Shown here: positions 18,244-27,245 of the stretch, one piece after another
How the letters are laid out: every line of letters starts with the position of its first letter
How positions within the stretch are numbered: the first letter of the stretch is position 1
Source of the DNA: an uncultured Muribaculaceae bacterium
GTDB taxonomy: Bacteria > Bacteroidota > Bacteroidia > Bacteroidales > Muribaculaceae
Direction: 5' to 3'
DNA length: 52,681 bases
Assembly: GCA_910579105.1 (NCBI GenBank)
Contig: CAJTRT010000014.1
Span: forward strand, 1-52,681
Made by a program: the position numbers and the translations under genes
Notes under the pieces: model-generated
What the model was told of the DNA's origin: nothing
What the model saw: the letters and a program-made list of their open reading frames with translations, nothing else
Database searches by the model: none

Positions 18244-19740
18244 ATGCGCTATATAAAGCATAAAATACTGGCTTTTCCGGTTCTCGCCGCGGCGGTTCTG
18301 TCTGCCTGCACCGATAACGACTACGCGGAGCTGAACATGGGCTATGACGAGCTGAAACTCTCGGCTTCGGCCAACGAGGTGGTGCTCTATGAAAAGAACC
18401 ACGCTCTGGAGGCTGTCAAGCTGGAATGGACCACGGGTAACAACCAGGGAACCGGCAAGCGGATCAGCTACACCCTCGAACTCGCCGAGGCGGGAACCGC
18501 CTATGCCGACCCCTACATTGTGAAGGACGCGGAACAGCAGGTCTATGACTGGGCTCCGACTGTTGACCAGTTGAACCACATACTGCTGCAAAACCTCGGG
18601 ATTCTGCCCGGCGAGACTGTCGCGCTCGACGCTCGTCTGACGGCCCGTGTCGACGGCATAGAGAACGACCAGGTGTCGGAGGTGTCTTTCTCGGCCACGA
18701 CCTACCAGCCGGTAACGGAGACTCTCTTCATGATCGGCGACGCCACCCCGAACGGATGGAGCGCCGACGACGCCACCGAGATGACCCGTACGGACAACGG
18801 TGTGTTCACCTGGACCGGGAATCTGGCCGCGGGCGACTTCAAATTTATCCTGAAACAAGGAGAGTACCTCCCGTCGTATAACAATAACGGCGACGGGACG
18901 CTCGTTTATAGGACTGATGACGCGCAGCCCGATGATAAATTCTCAGTATCGGAAGCCCACTGCTATAAAGTTGACGTGAACCTGCTCGACCTCACGGTCA
19001 GCTACACGCAGGTGGAAGGTGTGCAGCCTCCGTATTCCACCTTGTATTTTGTCGGGGAAGAGACCGACTGGGGTTTCCGCCAGATGAACCAGGATCCTGT
19101 CGACCCGTTCCTCTTCCGTTTAGGAATCTTTTTCACCAAGGGTGGGGAATTCAAGTTCGGCACCGCCGAGGGCTCTTGGGAAAACATGTACAAGGCTCCG
19201 CGCGAAAACGCACCGTACACCGACCAGGAAGTGCAGTTTGTGAAAGGATTCGATCCCGATCCCAAATGGATGCTCGACGCCTCCGAGACCAATCTCGCGT
19301 ATAAGATATGCCTCGACATACGTCCGGGCGCGGAAAGAATGATGATGAGCCTCTTCACCCGCTACACCGAGATGTTCATGGTAGGCGACGCGACTCCCAA
19401 CGGGTGGGATCTCGGCAACGCCACGGCCATGACACTTGACGCGACAGACCCCGACATATTCGTTTGGAGCGGTCACCTCAACGAGGGAGAGCTGAAATTC
19501 TCGGCCGACAGGCAGAGCGACTGGAACGGCGCGTGGTTCATGGCGACAGCCGATGGCGAGGCTCCGACCGGCGAGCCGCAGCGCGTGCTGTTCATCAACA
19601 AGAGCGACGACGCCTGCCAGGCACAGTACAAGGATGTGTCTGTCGGCTCGCTCGACAACAAATGGCGTATCGGCGCGGCAGGAGACTATACCGTCACGCT
19701 CAACCAGCTCCTGGAAGAGGTGACGATTGTGAAAAACTGA
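18244..19740 (+). CDS. SusE/SusF-like multi-domain starch-type binding lipoprotein
   Basis: A 498-residue lipoprotein (lipobox LSAC, Cys22, then TDND, an acidic surface-export-like signal). Residues about 30-155 form the SusE N-terminal Ig-like domain (SASANEVVLYEKN, VKLEWTTG). Three carbohydrate-binding modules follow, starting near residues 160, 265 and 375. The first and third open with GDATPNGW (165 and 381), and the second with VGEETDWGF (271). In the family these modules bind alpha-glucans at the surface and increase capture without catalysis. The gene follows susD by 27 bases. The last gene of the PUL carries related modules. Confidence 0.9.
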   Translation: MRYIKHKILAFPVLAAAVLSACTDNDYAELNMGYDELKLSASANEVVLYEKNHALEAVKLEWTTGNNQGTGKRISYTLELAEAGTAYADPYIVKDAEQQVYDWAPTVDQLNHILLQNLGILPGETVALDARLTARVDGIENDQVSEVSFSATTYQPVTETLFMIGDATPNGWSADDATEMTRTDNGVFTWTGNLAAGDFKFILKQGEYLPSYNNNGDGTLVYRTDDAQPDDKFSVSEAHCYKVDVNLLDLTVSYTQVEGVQPPYSTLYFVGEETDWGFRQMNQDPVDPFLFRLGIFFTKGGEFKFGTAEGSWENMYKAPRENAPYTDQEVQFVKGFDPDPKWMLDASETNLAYKICLDIRPGAERMMMSLFTRYTEMFMVGDATPNGWDLGNATAMTLDATDPDIFVWSGHLNEGELKFSADRQSDWNGAWFMATADGEAPTGEPQRVLFINKSDDACQAQYKDVSVGSLDNKWRIGAAGDYTVTLNQLLEEVTIVKN

Positions 19741-19768
19741 TGAAACCAATTAACTCTCTCTTAGAATA

Positions 19769-21586
19769 ATGACGAAAATGAATCTTGTTCTGGCATGCCT
19801 GGTGATGATGACCGCGGCATGCGGCGACCCAAAGAACGAGCCCGCTGGGGGCTCGGGCGGCGGCAACGGCGGCGGCACCTCTGGTGCCGTCTCCGAGGTC
19901 ACCCCGGTTAAATCGAACCTCATCCTCGACCTTTCGACCGATCAGGCGTGCTACGCGCCCGGCCAGATGGTCCGGTTTTCCGCTTCCGAGCAGGTCGCGG
20001 GAGCCAGGACGCGCTACCGCAAAGGTGCCGAGGTTGTGGGGGAGGAGCCGATGGGTTCAACCTCATGGCAGTGGCAGCCACCGGCCGACGACTTCACCGG
20101 GTATATGGTGGAAGTCTATCGCCCCGGCGACGACGGCTCCGAAACCATTCTCGGCACGATAGCCGTCGATGTGTCGAGCGACTGGACGCGCTTCCCGCGC
20201 TACGGGTTCGTTGCCACGTTCGACTCCTCGAAGCTCGACCCTGGTGTCATCGAGGGTGAGATGGAATTTCTCAACCGCTGCCATATCAACGGCGTGCAGT
20301 TCCAGGACTGGCACAACAAGCACCATTGGCCCCTGGGAGGCAAACGCGGCAACCTCGATCCCGTTTACAAGGACATCGCCAACCGCGACGTGTCAACCGA
20401 GGTGGTAAAGAAGTACATCGAGGTTCAACATTCCCTCGGGATGAAGTCGATGTTCTACAATCTCTGCTTCGGGGCGCTTGACGACGCGGCTTCCGACGGC
20501 GTCAAGGAACAGTGGTACGCGTTCCGCAACGACCGCCACGGCGACAAGGACCTCCACCAGCTCCCCTCATCGTGGAAGAGCAGTATATACCTCCTCGACC
20601 CGGCCAACAAGGAGTGGCAGGCCTATATCGCCGAGCGTAACGACGAGGTGTATTCCTCGTTCGACTTCGACGGCTACCAGATCGACCAGCTCGGCAGCCG
20701 CGGCGACCTCTATGATTATTCCGGCTCGAAGCTGAACCTGCCGAGGGGATACGCGTCGTTCATCGATGCGATGAAGCAGCGGCATCCGCAGAAACGGCTG
20801 GTGATGAACGCGGTCGGCAGCTACGGCGCGTCGCAGATCGCGGGGAGCGGCAAGGTCGACTTCTGCTATAATGAGCTGTGGGGCGACGAGGCCGATTTCT
20901 CGCACCTCCATTCGGTCATAAAGGCTAACGACAATTACAGCTCCCATTCGCTCCGCACGGTGTTTGCCGCATATATGAACTACGACAAGGCCGACCGCGG
21001 ACAGGGTGAGTTCAACACTCCGGGCGTGATTATGGCCGACGCGGTGATGATGGCGCTCGGCGGCTCGCATCTGGAGCTTGGCGACCATATGCTCTCGCGC
21101 GAGTATTTTCCCGCGGCGCCGCTGGCCATGCCTGAGGAGCTCCGCACGGCAATGGTTCGTTACTACGATTTCATGACTGCCTACCAGAACCTGCTGCGCG
21201 GCACCTCCACCCAGAGCGAGTGTGATCCCGGCGTTACCTGTTCCGACAGTTCAAAGAAGCTGGCGGTGGCCGCGTGGCCTCCGAAGAAAGGGGGCGTGAC
21301 CACCTATTCCAGGCAGGTCGGCGGCAAGACGGTGATCAATTTCCTGAATTTCGTGAACATCGACAACCTGAGCTGGCGCGACCTCGACGGTACCCGGCCC
21401 GCGCCGCGCCTCCAGCGGGAAATACCTCTGGCGATGCGCCGTACCGCGCCCGTGAGCCGCGTGTGGACCGCGTCGCCCGACGCCCACGCCGGAGCCGTGG
21501 TCGAGCTTCCGTTTACGCTCAAAGACGGCAAACTGTCGTTCACCCTCCCGTCGCTAAAATACTGGTCGATGGTGGTTATCGAATAA
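19769..21586 (+). CDS. GH66 endo-dextranase, surface lipoprotein
   Basis: A 605-residue lipoprotein (Cys18 in TAAC) with a Gly-rich linker (about 27-38), an N-terminal Ig-like domain (about 45-140) and a GH66 catalytic barrel (about 145-510), then a C-terminal beta domain. The predicted nucleophile is Asp306 in GYQIDQLG and the acid/base Glu369 in YNELWGDE. Their 63-residue spacing is close to the 68 residues between Asp385 and Glu453 of the Streptococcus mutans dextranase. The enzyme would cut alpha-1,6 linkages of dextran at the cell surface, releasing isomalto-oligosaccharides for SusC. A cycloisomaltooligosaccharide synthase is less likely, because the CBM35 insert of those enzymes is absent. 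Confidence 0.93.
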   Translation: MTKMNLVLACLVMMTAACGDPKNEPAGGSGGGNGGGTSGAVSEVTPVKSNLILDLSTDQACYAPGQMVRFSASEQVAGARTRYRKGAEVVGEEPMGSTSWQWQPPADDFTGYMVEVYRPGDDGSETILGTIAVDVSSDWTRFPRYGFVATFDSSKLDPGVIEGEMEFLNRCHINGVQFQDWHNKHHWPLGGKRGNLDPVYKDIANRDVSTEVVKKYIEVQHSLGMKSMFYNLCFGALDDAASDGVKEQWYAFRNDRHGDKDLHQLPSSWKSSIYLLDPANKEWQAYIAERNDEVYSSFDFDGYQIDQLGSRGDLYDYSGSKLNLPRGYASFIDAMKQRHPQKRLVMNAVGSYGASQIAGSGKVDFCYNELWGDEADFSHLHSVIKANDNYSSHSLRTVFAAYMNYDKADRGQGEFNTPGVIMADAVMMALGGSHLELGDHMLSREYFPAAPLAMPEELRTAMVRYYDFMTAYQNLLRGTSTQSECDPGVTCSDSSKKLAVAAWPPKKGGVTTYSRQVGGKTVINFLNFVNIDNLSWRDLDGTRPAPRLQREIPLAMRRTAPVSRVWTASPDAHAGAVVELPFTLKDGKLSFTLPSLKYWSMVVIE

Positions 21587-21620
21587 ACGTGTCATTCATT
21601 AGCAAACAGACTGATCTCTT

Positions 21621-23726
21621 ATGAATAAATACTATATGGCCGCGGTTTTGGCGGCCGCGGCTCTGTCGGGTCACGCTGCCGGGATGAAATCGCCCGACGG
21701 CAGGGTGGCGCTTGACTTCGACGTAAAGGACGGCGTGCCGACCTACTCGCTGAGTTTCGGCGACAAGACTGTCATAAAGCCCTCAAAACTCGGCCTCGAG
21801 CTCGCGAACGACACCGACCTGACCGACGGCTTCGAGCTTGTCGCTACGAAGGAATTGACATTCGACGACACCTGGCAACCCGTCTGGGGCGAGACCAAAG
21901 ACATCCGAAACCACTACAATGAGCTGCTCGCGGAACTGCGCCAGCCCTCTACCGGAAGGCTTATGAACCTGCGTTTCCGCGTCTATGACGACGGGGTGGG
22001 GTTCCGGTACGAGTTCCCGGTGCAGCCCAACCTGGTCTACTTCGTGGTGGCCGAGGAGCATACTCAGTTCGCCATGGCCGGCGACCATATCGCCTGGTGG
22101 ATAGCCGGCGACTATGACACCCAGGAGTATGACTACACCGAGAGCCGCCTTTCGGAAATCCGCGGCAAGATGGCCGGAGCTATTTCCGACAACGCCTCGC
22201 AGACCCAGTTCTCCCCCACAGGGGTGCAGACCTCCTTGCAGATGAAGACCGACGACGGCCTTTACATCAACATCCATGAGGCGGCCCTGGTCGATTACTC
22301 GTGCATGCACCTGAACCTCGACGACAAGAACCTGGTGTTCGAGTCGTGGCTCACCCCTGACGCGGTAGGTAACAAGGCGTATATGCAGGCTCCGGCGAAG
22401 ACTCCGTGGCGAACGGTGATGGTCAGCGACGACGCCCGTCAGATGCTCGCCTCCAACCTGATCCTCAACCTTAACGAGCCTTGCGCCTACGAGGATACAT
22501 CCTGGATCAAGCCTGTGAAGTATGTGGGCGTGTGGTGGGAGATGATAGGCCACGGCAAGCCCTGGAGCTACACCAACGATCTCCCATCAGTGAAACTCGA
22601 CTCGCTTGACTATTCCAAGACAAAGCCCCACGGACAACATCCGGCAAACACCGAGAACGTCAAGCGCTACATCGACTTCGCCGCCGAGCATGGCTTCGAC
22701 CAGGTGCTGGTGGAGGGTTGGAACGTGGGCTGGGAGGACTGGTTCGGCCACTCCAAGGACTATGTGTTCGACTTCGTCACCCCGTATCCCGACTTCGACC
22801 TCGAGGGGCTTAACGCCTACGCCGCCTCAAAAGGTGTCAAGCTGATGATGCACCACGAGACATCCGGCTCGGTGCGCAACTATGAGCGCCATATGGAGAA
22901 GGCCTACCAGCTGATGAACAAGTACGGCTACAACGCCGTCAAGAGTGGCTACGTCGGCAATATGATTCCCCGCGGCGAGCACCACTACGGCCAGTGGCTC
23001 AACAACCACTACCTATACGCCGTGACCGAGGCCGCGAAGCACAAGATAATGGTCAACGCCCACGAGGCCGTGCGCCCCACTGGTCTCTGCCGCACCTATC
23101 CCAACCTTATCGGCAACGAGAGCGCCCGCGGCACGGAGTATGAGTCGTTCGCCGGCAACAAGCCCTCGCACACCACCGTGCTTCCGTTCACCCGTCTGCA
23201 GGGTGGTCCTATGGACTATACCCCCGGCATCTTCGAGATGGATATGAAAAAGGTGAATCCCAACAGCGCCGGGCATGTCAACAGCACGCTGGCGCGCCAG
23301 CTGGCTCTGTATGTGACGATGTACAGCCCCTTGCAGATGGCTGCCGACGTGCCTGAATCCTACGAGCGCTTTATGGACGCCTTCCAGTTCATAAAGGATG
23401 TGGCGGTTGACTGGGACGACAGCCTCTATCTCGAAGCCGAGCCGGGACGCTACATCGTGGCAGCCCGCAAGGCTAAGGGGACAGACGACTGGTTCGTGGG
23501 CTGCACAGCCTCCGAGCACGGCCATGAGACGACACTCCCGCTGGACTTCCTCGACAAGGGACGCAAGTACAAGGCCACAATCTACGCCGACGCTCCCGAT
23601 GCCCACTATATCGACAATCCGCAGGCCTATACGATCACGACCAAGACGGTGACCGCCAAGACCAGGCTGAAGCTGAAAGCGGCTCCCGGCGGAGGATTCG
23701 CCATATCGATAACGCCTGCCGAATGA
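21621..23726 (+). CDS. GH97 alpha-glucosidase, inverting SusB type
   Basis: A 701-residue periplasmic exo-enzyme that releases glucose from alpha-gluco-oligosaccharides. A signal peptide ends near residue 20 (GHAAG) with no lipobox. A beta-sandwich N-terminus (to about 270), the catalytic barrel (about 280-560) and a C-terminal beta domain follow. Glu413 (HHETSG), Glu482 (NAHEAVRPTG) and Glu506 (GTEYE) are spaced 69 and 24 residues apart, identical to Glu439, Glu508 and Glu532 of Bacteroides thetaiotaomicron SusB. The retaining GH97 subgroup has an Asp nucleophile instead of this set. It would complete the breakdown of the GH66 products. The gene lies 34 bases after the GH66 gene. Confidence 0.95.
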   Translation: MNKYYMAAVLAAAALSGHAAGMKSPDGRVALDFDVKDGVPTYSLSFGDKTVIKPSKLGLELANDTDLTDGFELVATKELTFDDTWQPVWGETKDIRNHYNELLAELRQPSTGRLMNLRFRVYDDGVGFRYEFPVQPNLVYFVVAEEHTQFAMAGDHIAWWIAGDYDTQEYDYTESRLSEIRGKMAGAISDNASQTQFSPTGVQTSLQMKTDDGLYINIHEAALVDYSCMHLNLDDKNLVFESWLTPDAVGNKAYMQAPAKTPWRTVMVSDDARQMLASNLILNLNEPCAYEDTSWIKPVKYVGVWWEMIGHGKPWSYTNDLPSVKLDSLDYSKTKPHGQHPANTENVKRYIDFAAEHGFDQVLVEGWNVGWEDWFGHSKDYVFDFVTPYPDFDLEGLNAYAASKGVKLMMHHETSGSVRNYERHMEKAYQLMNKYGYNAVKSGYVGNMIPRGEHHYGQWLNNHYLYAVTEAAKHKIMVNAHEAVRPTGLCRTYPNLIGNESARGTEYESFAGNKPSHTTVLPFTRLQGGPMDYTPGIFEMDMKKVNPNSAGHVNSTLARQLALYVTMYSPLQMAADVPESYERFMDAFQFIKDVAVDWDDSLYLEAEPGRYIVAARKAKGTDDWFVGCTASEHGHETTLPLDFLDKGRKYKATIYADAPDAHYIDNPQAYTITTKTVTAKTRLKLKAAPGGGFAISITPAE

Positions 23727-23814
23727 GTATGCCCGCGGGGGTCATGCCCGTATGGGCGTGGGCTCTCCGACTGATATTATTTCTTGAAACTCTAAACCAG
23801 ACATTACTATTATT

Positions 23815-24699
23815 ATGCTTAAATTCAAACGCTTGGCAATGGCGCTGCTGATCGCGGCGAGTGCCGCGGGCCTTAAGGCCGGTTGCCTCTGGATAGCCGG
23901 TGACGCTCTTTCCTATGGCTGGAGCCTCGACAATGCGACGGCTCTACTGTCAACTCCCGACAATGCCGATGTATTCACCGGCACTGTCTACCTTAAAGGG
24001 GGACAGGACTTCAAGTTCCTGACAACTCCCGATTTCGGGAATGAGGAGTATGGCGCCGCTCCTGACGCCGCATTGGTTGACGGCCGTATTGATATCGCGA
24101 AAGGGAAAAACGACGAGGGGTATGGCAAGCTGCGCGTGACAGAGGATGCCAACTACCTGATTTCGGTTGACACGCGGACCCTCACTGCCTACATCGCGAA
24201 ATCGGTTTACCAGGTGAAACCTGTCAACCTCTGCTCGCTGTTCCTTGTCGGCGACGCGACCCCCAACGGCTGGGATGTGATGAAGGGCACGCCGCTGTAT
24301 CAGGATAACGAACTGCCGTACTGTTTCGCGGCCTCCGGTATAGAGCTTGTGCCCGGCTCGTTCAAGATCGCGACTGTTCTCAAAGGCGCCGGAACGTTCT
24401 CGCCGGAGTACTGGTATTTCCGCAACGCTGAGAACAGCGACAAGATTGCCCTGAACCAGGAGGGTGATCTGCAATGGAGTATTTCTGCCGCCGACAAATA
24501 CTCCGTGTCGGTGAATCTCGACACCGAGGCTATCAGCATCTCTAAGGATGTGGCAACGGGCATCGGCTCGCTCGCTTCGGAAGATGCGGATGCCGTGGCG
24601 GAATATTATACTCTGGCCGGGATCAGGGTTGAGAATCCGCATGGAGGTGTGTTTGTCCGCAGGTGCGGCGCCACCGTGACCAAGCTGGTTGTCAGATAA
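23815..24699 (+). CDS. Secreted SusE/F-related binding protein with sorting-like C-terminal tail
   Basis: A 294-residue protein with a signal peptide ending LKA, and no good lipobox although Cys24 follows. It contains two modules of the kind seen in the SusE/F-like protein. The first opens with AGDALSYGWSLDNAT near residue 28 and the second with GDATPNGWDV at residue 146. The last 32 residues (EYYTLAGIRVENP, then GGVFVRRCG and KLVVR) resemble the C-terminal tail of type IX secretion substrates and similar tails on Prevotella and Muribaculaceae exoproteins. As last gene of the operon, 88 bases after GH97, it is probably an accessory glucan-binding protein. Whether it is surface-bound, secreted or periplasmic is open. 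Confidence 0.85.
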   Translation: MLKFKRLAMALLIAASAAGLKAGCLWIAGDALSYGWSLDNATALLSTPDNADVFTGTVYLKGGQDFKFLTTPDFGNEEYGAAPDAALVDGRIDIAKGKNDEGYGKLRVTEDANYLISVDTRTLTAYIAKSVYQVKPVNLCSLFLVGDATPNGWDVMKGTPLYQDNELPYCFAASGIELVPGSFKIATVLKGAGTFSPEYWYFRNAENSDKIALNQEGDLQWSISAADKYSVSVNLDTEAISISKDVATGIGSLASEDADAVAEYYTLAGIRVENPHGGVFVRRCGATVTKLVVR

Positions 24700-24712
24700 G
24701 TATTTTTGGATA

Positions 24713-24749
24713 GAAACGGCGCTGTGTCATATCGACACAGCGCCGTTTC
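24713..24749. terminator. Strong bidirectional terminator at the end of the PUL
   Basis: A perfect 16-bp stem, GAAACGGCGCTGTGTC (24713-24728) with GACACAGCGCCGTTTC (24734-24749), around the loop ATATC. It sits between the stops of convergent genes, 14 bases after the PUL and 20 bases after the vor operon, with T/A runs on both sides. It fixes the PUL boundary. Confidence 0.9.
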
Positions 24750-24769
24750 GCATATTGCTGATAATGGTT

Positions 24770-25306
24770 TCAGGGAACGAGGTCCATGCCGCTGCGGATG
24801 GCCGCCTCGTTGGCTGGAATCAGGTGGTGGTGGCGTTCGGGAAGGGCTTTCTTGAGGCCGCGGACCACTGCTTCCACGGGGAGGTCGGGGCGCGCTTTGA
24901 GGAGCGCCCCGAGCAGGATCATGTTGTAGACCTTGGCCTGCCCGGCGGCGATTGTGGCCTCCATGGCTGGCACGGGCAGCACGCGTATGTCGGTGCGCGA
25001 GGGCGCGCGGTGGATGTCGTAGGGATCGTAGATGAGCACCCCTCCGGGCTTGACCTTGCTCTCGAACTTGTCGAGGCTCTGCTGGTTGAGAATCACGGCG
25101 GTGTCGTAGGTGTCGAGCACGGGCGATGATATGGCCTCGTCGGAGAGAATCACGGTGACGTTGGCCGTGCCGCCGCGCTGTTCAGGCCCGTAGGAGGGCA
25201 TCCAGGTTACCTCGAGGTCGTTCTCGAGCGCGGCGTATGCCAGAATCTTACCCATAGAGAGCACTCCCTGGCCGCCGAATCCGGCGATGATGATTTCGTC
25301 TTTCAT
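24770..25306 (-). CDS. vorC: 2-oxoacid:ferredoxin oxidoreductase, gamma subunit
   Basis: A 178-residue subunit that, with the alpha and beta subunits, oxidatively decarboxylates a branched-chain 2-oxoacid or 2-oxoglutarate to the acyl-CoA and reduces ferredoxin. The motifs GFGGQGVLSMGKIL at residues 9-22 and PSYGPEQRGGTANV near 40 are typical of POR gamma domains. It is the last gene of the operon, 18 bases downstream of the beta subunit. Substrate is set mainly by homology of the alpha subunit to VorB; a 2-oxoglutarate-specific enzyme cannot be excluded. Confidence 0.9.
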   Translation of the reverse strand: MKDEIIIAGFGGQGVLSMGKILAYAALENDLEVTWMPSYGPEQRGGTANVTVILSDEAISSPVLDTYDTAVILNQQSLDKFESKVKPGGVLIYDPYDIHRAPSRTDIRVLPVPAMEATIAAGQAKVYNMILLGALLKARPDLPVEAVVRGLKKALPERHHHLIPANEAAIRSGMDLVP

Positions 25307-25324
25307 GTGGTTGCGGTTTACGGG

Positions 25325-26101
25325 TTATTTGGCTTCCTTGGTTGTGTCCTTGATGTCGCCCAGGGGGTAGAAGGGAACCATGTTCTCCTCCATCCACTTG
25401 TTCGACTTCTCAGGGGTGAGTTTCCAGCCGGAAGAGCAGGTGGCCACGATTTCAACGAAGCTGGTGCCCTTCTTCTGCATGGCGTTGGTGAAGGCTTTCT
25501 TTATGGCGTTCTTGGCCTTGCGGGCAGCGGCGGCGGTGTGCACCGCCTGGCGTGTGACGTAGCATGTGCCGTCGAGCAGGGAAACCACGTTGGCCACTTT
25601 CAGGGGAAAGCCGTTGAGGTCGTGGCGGCGCCCGTAGGGGGTTGTCGCGGTCTTGGCTCCTTCGAGCGTGCAGGGCGACATCTGTCCGCCTGTCATGCCG
25701 TAGATGCCGTTGTTGATGAGGATTATGACGATGTTCTCGCCGCGGGTGCAGGCGTGGATTGTCTCCGCGGTGCCTATGGCGGCCAGGTCGCCGTCACCCT
25801 GGTATGTGAAGACGAGCTTCGAGGGGTTGAGGCGGCTGGCGGCTGTGGCCAGGGCGGGAGCGCGGCCGTGGGCGGCCTCGATCCAGTCGATGTCGAGGTA
25901 GTTGTAGGCGAACACGGCGCATCCCACAGGCGCGATGCCTATGGCGTCGTGCTCGAGGCCCATTTCGTCGATTACCTCGGCCACGAGTTTGTGGACCACG
26001 CCGTGACTGCATCCGGGGCAGTAGTGCATGTTCTTGTCGAGCAGGAGCTTGGGCCGGGCGTGAACTTTGTTCTCAGGACGTATGATTTCTTCGCGAGTCA
26101 T
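25325..26101 (-). CDS. vorA: 2-oxoacid:ferredoxin oxidoreductase, beta (TPP-binding) subunit
   Basis: A 258-residue thiamine-diphosphate subunit. The start at 26101 (MTREEII) is chosen over an open frame 106 codons longer, which overlaps the alpha gene and is not protein-like. CPGCSHG near residue 28, GDGDLAAIGTAETIHA (about 99-115) and NNGIYGMTGGQMSP (about 127-140) are the TPP and Mg2+ binding signatures of the POR/KOR/VOR beta subunit. The C-terminus PFYPLGDIKD is also typical. It is in one operon with the ferredoxin, alpha and gamma genes, with 35 bases to the alpha stop. Confidence 0.93.
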   Translation of the reverse strand: MTREEIIRPENKVHARPKLLLDKNMHYCPGCSHGVVHKLVAEVIDEMGLEHDAIGIAPVGCAVFAYNYLDIDWIEAAHGRAPALATAASRLNPSKLVFTYQGDGDLAAIGTAETIHACTRGENIVIILINNGIYGMTGGQMSPCTLEGAKTATTPYGRRHDLNGFPLKVANVVSLLDGTCYVTRQAVHTAAAARKAKNAIKKAFTNAMQKKGTSFVEIVATCSSGWKLTPEKSNKWMEENMVPFYPLGDIKDTTKEAK

Positions 26102-26136
26102 TTTGAGTTCCTTTGTTAAGTGGTTAGCGTATTGGC

Positions 26137-27225
26137 CTAAGCCTTGTCGATAAAGTCGCGGCGCAGGGCGTCGAGCACTTCCTGCGGGTTGGGTACGATG
26201 CCTCCCATGCGGCCGTAGTGGCGCACGGGAATGTCCTGGTCGACGGCGAGGCGTACGTCCTCGACCATCTGGCCGGCGTTCAGCTCCACGCATAGCACTC
26301 CCTTGACGTTCCTGGCGGCTTCGCGGATGGCGTCGTAGGGGAAAGGCCAGAGGGTGATCGGGCGGATTATGCCGACCTTCACGCCCTGCTTGCGGGCCTC
26401 GTCGATAGCCTTGCGGCATATGCGGGCTATCGAGCCGAAGGCCACTATGAGGTATTCCGCGTCCTCGATGCCGTAGGCTTCATAGCGGACTTCGTTTTTC
26501 TCAATCTCGCGGTATGTTTTCTGGAACCGCTCGTTGTTCTGCTCCATAAGTGCGGAGTCGAGCTCGAGCGAGGTTATGACGTTGTGCCCGCGGCCCGGGG
26601 TCTTGCCGGTGATCGCCCATGGGCACTGGCGGCGTATCTCCTCGTCGGTACGGCGGGGACGCTGCTCGGGGAGCACGACCTTCTCCATCATCTGCCCCAC
26701 GATGCCGTCGGCGAGGATCATTGCCGGGGTGCGGTACTTGAAGGCCAGGTCGAAGCCGAGGCCCACGAAGTCGGCCATCTCCTGCACGGATGAGGGTGCG
26801 AGCACGATCAGGTGGTAGTCGCCGTGGCCGCCACCCTTTGTGGCCTGGAAGTAGTCAGCCTGCGAGGGCTGGATGGTACCCAGGCCGGGACCTCCGCGCA
26901 TCACGTTGACGATGAGGGCGGGAAGCTCCGAGGCTGCCAGGTAGGAGATACCCTCCTGCATGAGGCTGACGCCGGGCGAGGAGGAGGAGGTCATGACGGC
27001 CTTGCCGGTGGCGGCTCCGCCGTATACCATGTTGATCGAGGCTACCTCGCTCTCGGCCTGGAGGACTACCATGCCGGTGGTCTCCCAGGGCATTTCGGCC
27101 TCGAGGGTCTCGAGAACTTCCGACTGGGGGGTGATCGGGTAGCCGAAATATCCGTCGGCTCCGTAGCGTATGGCCGCGCGGGCTATCGCCTCGTTACCCT
27201 TCATAAGTTTTACTTCTTCTTTCAT
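26137..27225 (-). CDS. vorB: 2-oxoacid:ferredoxin oxidoreductase, alpha subunit VorB
   Basis: A 362-residue subunit. It starts with MKGNEAIARAAIRYG (from residue 8) and GYPITPQSEV, the classical alpha-subunit opening, followed by the MRGGPGLGT segment near 110. A transketolase-C-like domain occupies about 250-362 (IVAFGSIARICRKA, VGIIRPITLWPFP). The proteins most like this are annotated as 3-methyl-2-oxobutanoate dehydrogenase VorB. In anaerobic Bacteroidales such enzymes supply branched acyl-CoAs and exchange electrons with ferredoxin. It follows the ferredoxin gene by 20 bases. Confidence 0.93.
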   Translation of the reverse strand: MKEEVKLMKGNEAIARAAIRYGADGYFGYPITPQSEVLETLEAEMPWETTGMVVLQAESEVASINMVYGGAATGKAVMTSSSSPGVSLMQEGISYLAASELPALIVNVMRGGPGLGTIQPSQADYFQATKGGGHGDYHLIVLAPSSVQEMADFVGLGFDLAFKYRTPAMILADGIVGQMMEKVVLPEQRPRRTDEEIRRQCPWAITGKTPGRGHNVITSLELDSALMEQNNERFQKTYREIEKNEVRYEAYGIEDAEYLIVAFGSIARICRKAIDEARKQGVKVGIIRPITLWPFPYDAIREAARNVKGVLCVELNAGQMVEDVRLAVDQDIPVRHYGRMGGIVPNPQEVLDALRRDFIDKA

Positions 27226-27245
27226 AAGTCTTGCTGTTTAAAGGG

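Noticed and set aside
13689..24699. Starch (sus) locus as identity of the PUL
   Set aside because: There is no GH13 gene; the GH66 enzyme with its Asp/Glu pair points to alpha-1,6-glucan instead.
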